From Sphingomonadales bacterium (lineage in GTDB: Bacteria > Pseudomonadota > Alphaproteobacteria > Sphingomonadales > Sphingomonadaceae): a stretch of 34,899 bases of DNA. Below are positions 31,109 to 34,899 of the stretch, in pieces. Position numbers and translations under genes: made by a program. The first letter of the stretch is position 1. Every line of letters begins with the position of its first letter. The notes under the pieces are model-generated. The model was not told where the DNA came from and did not search any database. It saw nothing but the letters and a program-made list of their open reading frames with translations. The stretch lies in the NCBI GenBank assembly GCA_004173185.1, contig SEFZ01000053.1:1-34899 (forward strand), written 5' to 3'.

Positions 31109-32118
31109 AGCCGCGCTACGTGGAGCACTTCGTCGCCCTGGCTGACGCCGAGCAATTTGGCGCAGTCAGGGTCGAGCGCGACGCCGCCTTCGGTGGTCGC
31201 CACGCGGCCATAGGCTGCGCGGAAATCTCCCAGACGGCCGGCGGACGCCAGGACCGGTTCGCCATGCGCTTCGATCGCCACGATCTTCGACAGCATCGAA
31301 TCGCGGATTGCCTTCACCTGATCGGTGCGCGCGGTCATTGTCGGGCCGCCGTCGAAAATGTCGACATAGCGCTCGAACGAGAAGCCTTCATTCTCGAGCA
31401 TACGCATCGCGGCGCGGCCCGAGGGGTGGGGCATGCCGATCACCGAACGGGCGCTGTCCTGCAGCATCGCGGTGTAGATCGGGTGCTTGGGCATCATGTC
31501 GGCGATGAATTGGGTGCCGTGGATGGCATTGAAGCTGTCCGCCTCCTGGAAGCTCATCCCGAAGAAGCGACCCGCAACGCCGTCCCAGAATGGCGATCCC
31601 CCTGCCTGATCGATCACGCCGCGTAGCTCGGCGAGGATGCGATCGGCGAAGCGGGCGCGGTGCTGCTTGATGAAGAGATAGCGGCTGCGCGCGAGCAGCA
31701 TGCCAAGGCCGCCCGCGCGCTCGCCGGGATGGAGAAACAGCCCGCCGACTTCGGAGCAGCCGACCAGATCGTTGGTGAGGTTGAGCAATTCGGACTGGAA
31801 GGTGCGATCGAGTTCCTGACTGTGCTTGGAATCGATGCCGATGCGATAGCTGTAAAATGGCCATTTCTGACCCACCGCCGTGAAGATCTGGCAGGTGCCG
31901 CGCACTTCGCCGGTCTCGGTATTTTCCAGCACCAGCAGGAATACTTCGTCCACCGGGGTATCGTCGGCGCGATCGAACGCTTGCTGGCTGCGCTCCAGCT
32001 TGGCGCGGAGCACGCCCTTTTCCGGCTGGAGGTTGGTGAAACCGCCGCCGGTGAGCTTGGCCATTTCATACAGCGCCTGAAGATCGCCCTCGCGGGCCGC
32101 ACGGATAACGAAGCTCAT
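31105..32118 (-). CDS. astA: Arginine N-succinyltransferase
   Basis: A 337-residue enzyme that transfers succinyl from succinyl-CoA to arginine, the entry step of the AST pathway. Family segments include FVIRAAREGDLQALYEMAK, GGGFTNLQPEK, QKWPFYSYRIG, EVGGLFLHPGERAGGLGMLL and the C-terminal PTMTARTDQVKAIRDS. The ATG at 32118 overlaps the stop of the upstream M20 hydrolase gene (ATGA), so the two are translationally coupled. The + strand exporter converges on it with a four-base stop overlap, and astB follows further on. Confidence 0.96.
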   Translation of the reverse strand: MSFVIRAAREGDLQALYEMAKLTGGGFTNLQPEKGVLRAKLERSQQAFDRADDTPVDEVFLLVLENTETGEVRGTCQIFTAVGQKWPFYSYRIGIDSKHSQELDRTFQSELLNLTNDLVGCSEVGGLFLHPGERAGGLGMLLARSRYLFIKQHRARFADRILAELRGVIDQAGGSPFWDGVAGRFFGMSFQEADSFNAIHGTQFIADMMPKHPIYTAMLQDSARSVIGMPHPSGRAAMRMLENEGFSFERYVDIFDGGPTMTARTDQVKAIRDSMLSKIVAIEAHGEPVLASAGRLGDFRAAYGRVATTEGGVALDPDCAKLLGVSQGDEVLHVARL

Positions 32119-33323
32119 GCTTGGCCCTTTTCGGCGAGACGCAGGATGGTGACGGCGGAGAGCGCGGCGCGCTCGGGCAGGCTTTCGGGGATCAGGAATT
32201 CCTCGATACTGTGAATGAGACCACCGCGCACGCCCATCGTATCGACGACGGGCACGCCACAAGCAGCGATATTATTGCCGTCGCAGACCCCGCCGGTGGC
32301 TTTCCACGAAACCGGAATGCCGAGATCGGCGCCGGCTTGCTTGACCAGTTCGAACAAGCGTTCTGCGCCGGGATCGAGCGGCTTGGGCGGGCGATTGAAG
32401 CTTCCATGCCTCTCGATGCGCACGTCATGTTTCACCGTTACCACGGCGATCGCTTGATCGATGGCGATCTGGGCGCGGGTGATCGCGGCGGCGTCACGCG
32501 GGCGGAAATTGACGCGCAGGATGGCGAGATCGGGGACGACATTGTTCGGCCCGCCACCGTCGATCCGCGCGGGGTTCACCGCCAGCATCGGTTCGCGGGC
32601 TTGCGACAGGCGCAGCGCCAGATCGGCGGCGGCGACGAGCGCGTTGCGCCCATCCTCGGGATTGCGGCCTGCATGCGCGGATTTGCCGTGGACGATCAGC
32701 GAGAAATTGCCAGTGCCGCCGCGAGCGCCCGCCAGCGTGCCATCGGGCAGAGCAGGCTCATAGGTCAGCGCCGCCACCTTGCCCCGTGCCGCTCCGGCGA
32801 TCAGCGAACCGGAGGAGAGGCTGCCGGTTTCCTCGTCGGAGTTGATCAGCACCTCATAGCCGAGCTGCGATGCCATCGGGCTGGCCTCGACCGCTTCCAA
32901 CGCCGCGAGCATCAGCGCGAGGCCGCCTTTCATATCGGCAGAGCCGGGGGCGTTAAGGTGGCCGTTTTCGAGCCAGCGGCCGGTCTGGAAAGGGTGATCG
33001 GCTGGGAAGACCGTGTCCATATGTCCGGTGAGCAATAGCTGCACTGGCGCATCGGGGCGCACCGCGAGATGGAGATGACGGCCATGCGCAGTTTCCTGCA
33101 CGCGGCCATCGGTCAGCACCGTCTCGACCGGATCGGGCTCTACCAAAGCCAGATGCCCCGGCAGCACCGAAAAGGCGTCCGCCAGCAGATCGGCCATCGT
33201 CGAAAGACCCGCAAGGTTGCGCGTGCCGCTGTTCACAGCCGCCCATGCCTCGGTCCGCGCAAGCATTGGCGATGCCTGTGCAAAGGCGACCGCAGCGCGC
33301 TCGATTGTCGAAAGCTCGTTCAT
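32115..33323 (-). CDS. M20 family metallohydrolase, glutamate-carboxypeptidase-like
   Basis: A 402-residue zinc hydrolase of the M20A/carboxypeptidase G2 type. Metal and catalytic residues are all visible: His101 and Asp103 (HMDTVF), Asp130 (GSADMKGG), Glu164/Glu165 (SDEETGS), a Glu in LTYEPALP, and the C-terminal His in GLIHSIEEF. The dimerisation domain contains GKSAHAGRNPEDGRNAL. Such enzymes remove glutamate from N-acyl or N-folyl glutamates. It is coupled to astA by an ATGA overlap, which suggests it acts in arginine breakdown, possibly on N-succinylglutamate in place of AstE. That role is inference. Confidence 0.88.
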   Translation of the reverse strand: MNELSTIERAAVAFAQASPMLARTEAWAAVNSGTRNLAGLSTMADLLADAFSVLPGHLALVEPDPVETVLTDGRVQETAHGRHLHLAVRPDAPVQLLLTGHMDTVFPADHPFQTGRWLENGHLNAPGSADMKGGLALMLAALEAVEASPMASQLGYEVLINSDEETGSLSSGSLIAGAARGKVAALTYEPALPDGTLAGARGGTGNFSLIVHGKSAHAGRNPEDGRNALVAAADLALRLSQAREPMLAVNPARIDGGGPNNVVPDLAILRVNFRPRDAAAITRAQIAIDQAIAVVTVKHDVRIERHGSFNRPPKPLDPGAERLFELVKQAGADLGIPVSWKATGGVCDGNNIAACGVPVVDTMGVRGGLIHSIEEFLIPESLPERAALSAVTILRLAEKGQA

Positions 33324-33430
33324 TTGCAGGGAGTAGCGCGGAAAAGGAAAGCCGTCATCCCAACGAACGCCGGGAGCGTCATGCCTATAGGGAATAAGTA
33401 GCTGAGACTCCGGCTTTCGTCAGGGTTCGG

Positions 33431-34336
33431 CTAAAAATCCAGAACCAGCGCCGCGCGGCTGGTCGTGTCGGTGCTCTTGCGGCCCGCGGGCGGCATGCTT
33501 TCATATTGCAGCGTGTAGCTAAACTGCGCCGACAGCGGCCCGATCAGCCGCGCGAGCAACGCCGATTTGCTCGAAACCGTTGAGTTGGCGTCCTGCAGAT
33601 AGGCCGATGCATTTTGCCGCACGGTGATCCCACGACTCACCTTCCAGTCGAAATCGACCGATCCGCGCGCCGCGACATTGCTTTCGGTTTCATCGGTGAT
33701 CAGGCGGCTGGAACGAAATGCCGGCCCAAGCTCCAGATCAAGCTTCATGCCCGGTCGCCGGATCACACTATATCCGGCACCCGCCGAAACCGAAAAGCGC
33801 TCGGTGAAGCCGGAGAAGCGATCGCTCTCGAACTGGCCCGCGCCATACATATACGCGCGGTCCCCAAGCTTCCAGTTGGGCTCATACGCCGCGAGATAGC
33901 GCTCGCGGGTAACTTGCCCCAGGCTCTCCTGATAATCCGCCTGGAGGCGGAGCTTGTGCCGCCAATCGAGCCCTTCGCGCTTGAGCTCGATCGAAGCAGA
34001 AAGCCCGACATTCTCGGTATTGCCCGAGGATACATAACCGCCCAGCTCGGCGCGGGCTTTCATCAGGGCGAAGAAATCGGCTTCGCGGAGTTTGCGCTGC
34101 GCAGTCTCGCGGCGATCCTGATTCCATTTCGAGGCAAGCTTCGTCACCAGCTCGGCGCTCTCGGGCGATGCGGTCTTGGCGTATTTCACGATGACGGCGA
34201 CATCGCCCTCGCTGCCCGATTGCATGGCGGCATCGAGCATCGCCTTGATCGGCGGCGGGACGCTATCGGGATCGGCATGCGCCCAAAGCGGGGCAGGGAC
34301 CACGAGCAGCGGCAAGGCAAGGAGCAAGGCACGCAT
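33431..34336 (-). CDS. DUF481 family outer-membrane protein
   Basis: A 301-residue exported protein. The signal peptide is MRALLLALPLLVVPAPLWAHA. A helical segment (about 30-90) precedes a DUF481/YdiY-like beta-barrel: AELGGYVSSGNTENVGLSASIELKRE, WRHKLRLQADYQES, AGAGYSVIRRPGMKLDLELGPAFR, ending in the aromatic terminal LVLDF typical of outer-membrane barrels. The start at 34336 was set by the signal peptide; upstream in-frame codons overlap rppH and look non-coding. Function unknown; a relative in E. coli is induced by acid. Confidence 0.88.
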   Translation of the reverse strand: MRALLLALPLLVVPAPLWAHADPDSVPPPIKAMLDAAMQSGSEGDVAVIVKYAKTASPESAELVTKLASKWNQDRRETAQRKLREADFFALMKARAELGGYVSSGNTENVGLSASIELKREGLDWRHKLRLQADYQESLGQVTRERYLAAYEPNWKLGDRAYMYGAGQFESDRFSGFTERFSVSAGAGYSVIRRPGMKLDLELGPAFRSSRLITDETESNVAARGSVDFDWKVSRGITVRQNASAYLQDANSTVSSKSALLARLIGPLSAQFSYTLQYESMPPAGRKSTDTTSRAALVLDF

Positions 34337-34380
34337 AGGTGCCTCATTAGTCAGAGAAGTGGGGCGCGAAAAGGGCGGGA

Positions 34381-34860
34381 TCAGCCGAGATGTGTCGCAA
34401 AGACGGTCAGCACCTGCTTGTAGAGGTCGCGCTTGAATGGAACGATCATCGTGGGAAGGTCCTGCGGATCGGACCAGCGCCATGCGCGAAACTCGGGCTC
34501 GGCGGTGGCGATATTGACGTCTGCATCGGTGCCGAGGAAGCGGAACAGGAACCAGCGCTGCCGCTGCCCGCGCCATTTGCCCTTCCACAGCTTTAGGACC
34601 AGTTCCTCGGGCAGATCGTAAAGCAATTCATCGGGCGCCGAGGCGATCAGCTCGACCATATGGCGCTCAACGCCGGTCTCTTCCCACAATTCGCGATAGG
34701 CGGCCTCAAGGGGGTCTTCGCCCGGATCGATCCCGCCCTGCGGCATCTGCCAGGCTTCCATCACATTATCGAGCCGCTGGCCGACAAACACCTGATTGTC
34801 AGCGTTGATCAGCATCACGCCGGCGCAGGGGCGATAGGGGAGGGAGGCGATGTCAGTCAT
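34381..34860 (-). CDS. rppH: RNA 5'-pyrophosphohydrolase
   Basis: A 159-residue Nudix hydrolase of the RppH/NudH type, which removes pyrophosphate from the 5' end of transcripts and so starts mRNA decay, and may also act on diadenosine polyphosphates. The start YRPCAGVMLIN, the segment AWQMPQGGID and the complete Nudix box at residues 42-64 (Arg56, Glu57, Glu60, Glu61) are all present, and the C-terminal WRGQRQRWFLFRF and EFRAWRW match the family. It is full length and lies 44 bases upstream of the DUF481 gene on the same strand. Confidence 0.95.
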   Translation of the reverse strand: MTDIASLPYRPCAGVMLINADNQVFVGQRLDNVMEAWQMPQGGIDPGEDPLEAAYRELWEETGVERHMVELIASAPDELLYDLPEELVLKLWKGKWRGQRQRWFLFRFLGTDADVNIATAEPEFRAWRWSDPQDLPTMIVPFKRDLYKQVLTVFATHLG

Positions 34861-34872
34861 GTGTTTCTCGCT

Positions 34873-34893
34873 CCCCTCCCTGCAAGGGAGGGG
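34873..34893. repeat. Intergenic palindrome, CCCCTCCCT type
   Basis: CCCCTCCCT (34873-34881) and AGGGAGGGG (34885-34893) form perfect 9-base arms around GCA, directly upstream of rppH. This looks like another dispersed sphingomonad palindrome; the window ends six bases later, so its flank cannot be seen. Confidence 0.6.
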
Positions 34894-34899
34894 CTGGGG

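Noticed and set aside
33350..33385. A GTCATCCC-like sequence after the M20 hydrolase start as another dispersed palindrome
   Set aside because: The arms are too degraded (CCCAACGAACGCCGGGA) to form a convincing hairpin.

Overview
The window is a piece of an alphaproteobacterial chromosome, most likely from a sphingomonad (Sphingomonas or a close relative). The grounds are the high G+C of the core genes (about 63-65% in lines sampled by eye), the tolC - popZ/DUF2497 - valS neighbourhood, a class II DAHP synthase, a magnesium-type HemB, short dispersed palindromes (GTCATCCCGGC and CCCTGAACTTGTTTCAGGG types) and a PEP-CTERM-like surface protein. No integrase, transposase, prophage, CRISPR array or rRNA was seen. 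No gene-free stretch exceeds 300 bases.

Layout. (1) 1-2974 is an accessory island of lower G+C (about half, by eye): an sce7726-type putative nuclease on the + strand, facing a - strand run of a two-helix membrane protein, an ImmA/IrrE metalloprotease and a 'beta family' protein. None has a housekeeping role; this is the best candidate for an undescribed, perhaps defensive, system. (2) 3046-4641 is a class II DAHP synthase carrying an in-frame Xre-like helix-turn-helix domain at its N-terminus, with a 21-bp near-palindrome just before its start codon. (3) 4878-9938 holds an Rnk-like factor with a coupled small gene, a D-2-hydroxyacid dehydrogenase, a repeat-rich lipoprotein, cysS and a leaderless lysozyme-like SH3 protein. 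(4) 9935-13971 holds a zinc-ribbon protein, a glycine-zipper protein, tRNA-Cys, a degenerate isoaspartyl methyltransferase, a TolC-type channel and PopZ. (5) 14111-18982 holds a secreted S9 peptidase between two different palindromic repeats, then valS. (6) 19099-25510 holds a PEP-CTERM-like surface protein, a SIMPL protein, hemB, two tandem acetyltransferases, a fused membrane/spermidine-synthase-like protein and tRNA-Arg. (7) 25589-29363 holds a lipoprotein, a PL10-like pectate lyase, a histidine kinase whose phospho-acceptor His reads Asp, and a small membrane protein. (8) 29428-33323 is an arginine-succinyltransferase locus (M20 hydrolase, astA, astB) with a SugE/Gdx guanidinium exporter on the opposite strand between astA and astB, preceded by a leader resembling a guanidine-II riboswitch. 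(9) 33431 to the end holds a DUF481 outer-membrane protein and rppH.

How the genes work together. The clearest functional group is arginine degradation: AstA succinylates arginine, AstB removes the guanidino nitrogen, and the M20 hydrolase coupled to astA is of the type that cleaves N-acylglutamates, so it could serve as the final desuccinylase. The embedded guanidinium exporter would clear guanidine. CysRS and tRNA-Cys lie 2 kb apart. Most remaining genes are ordinary housekeeping or envelope genes. Functions are from recognised motifs and remembered family features; no database search was run.
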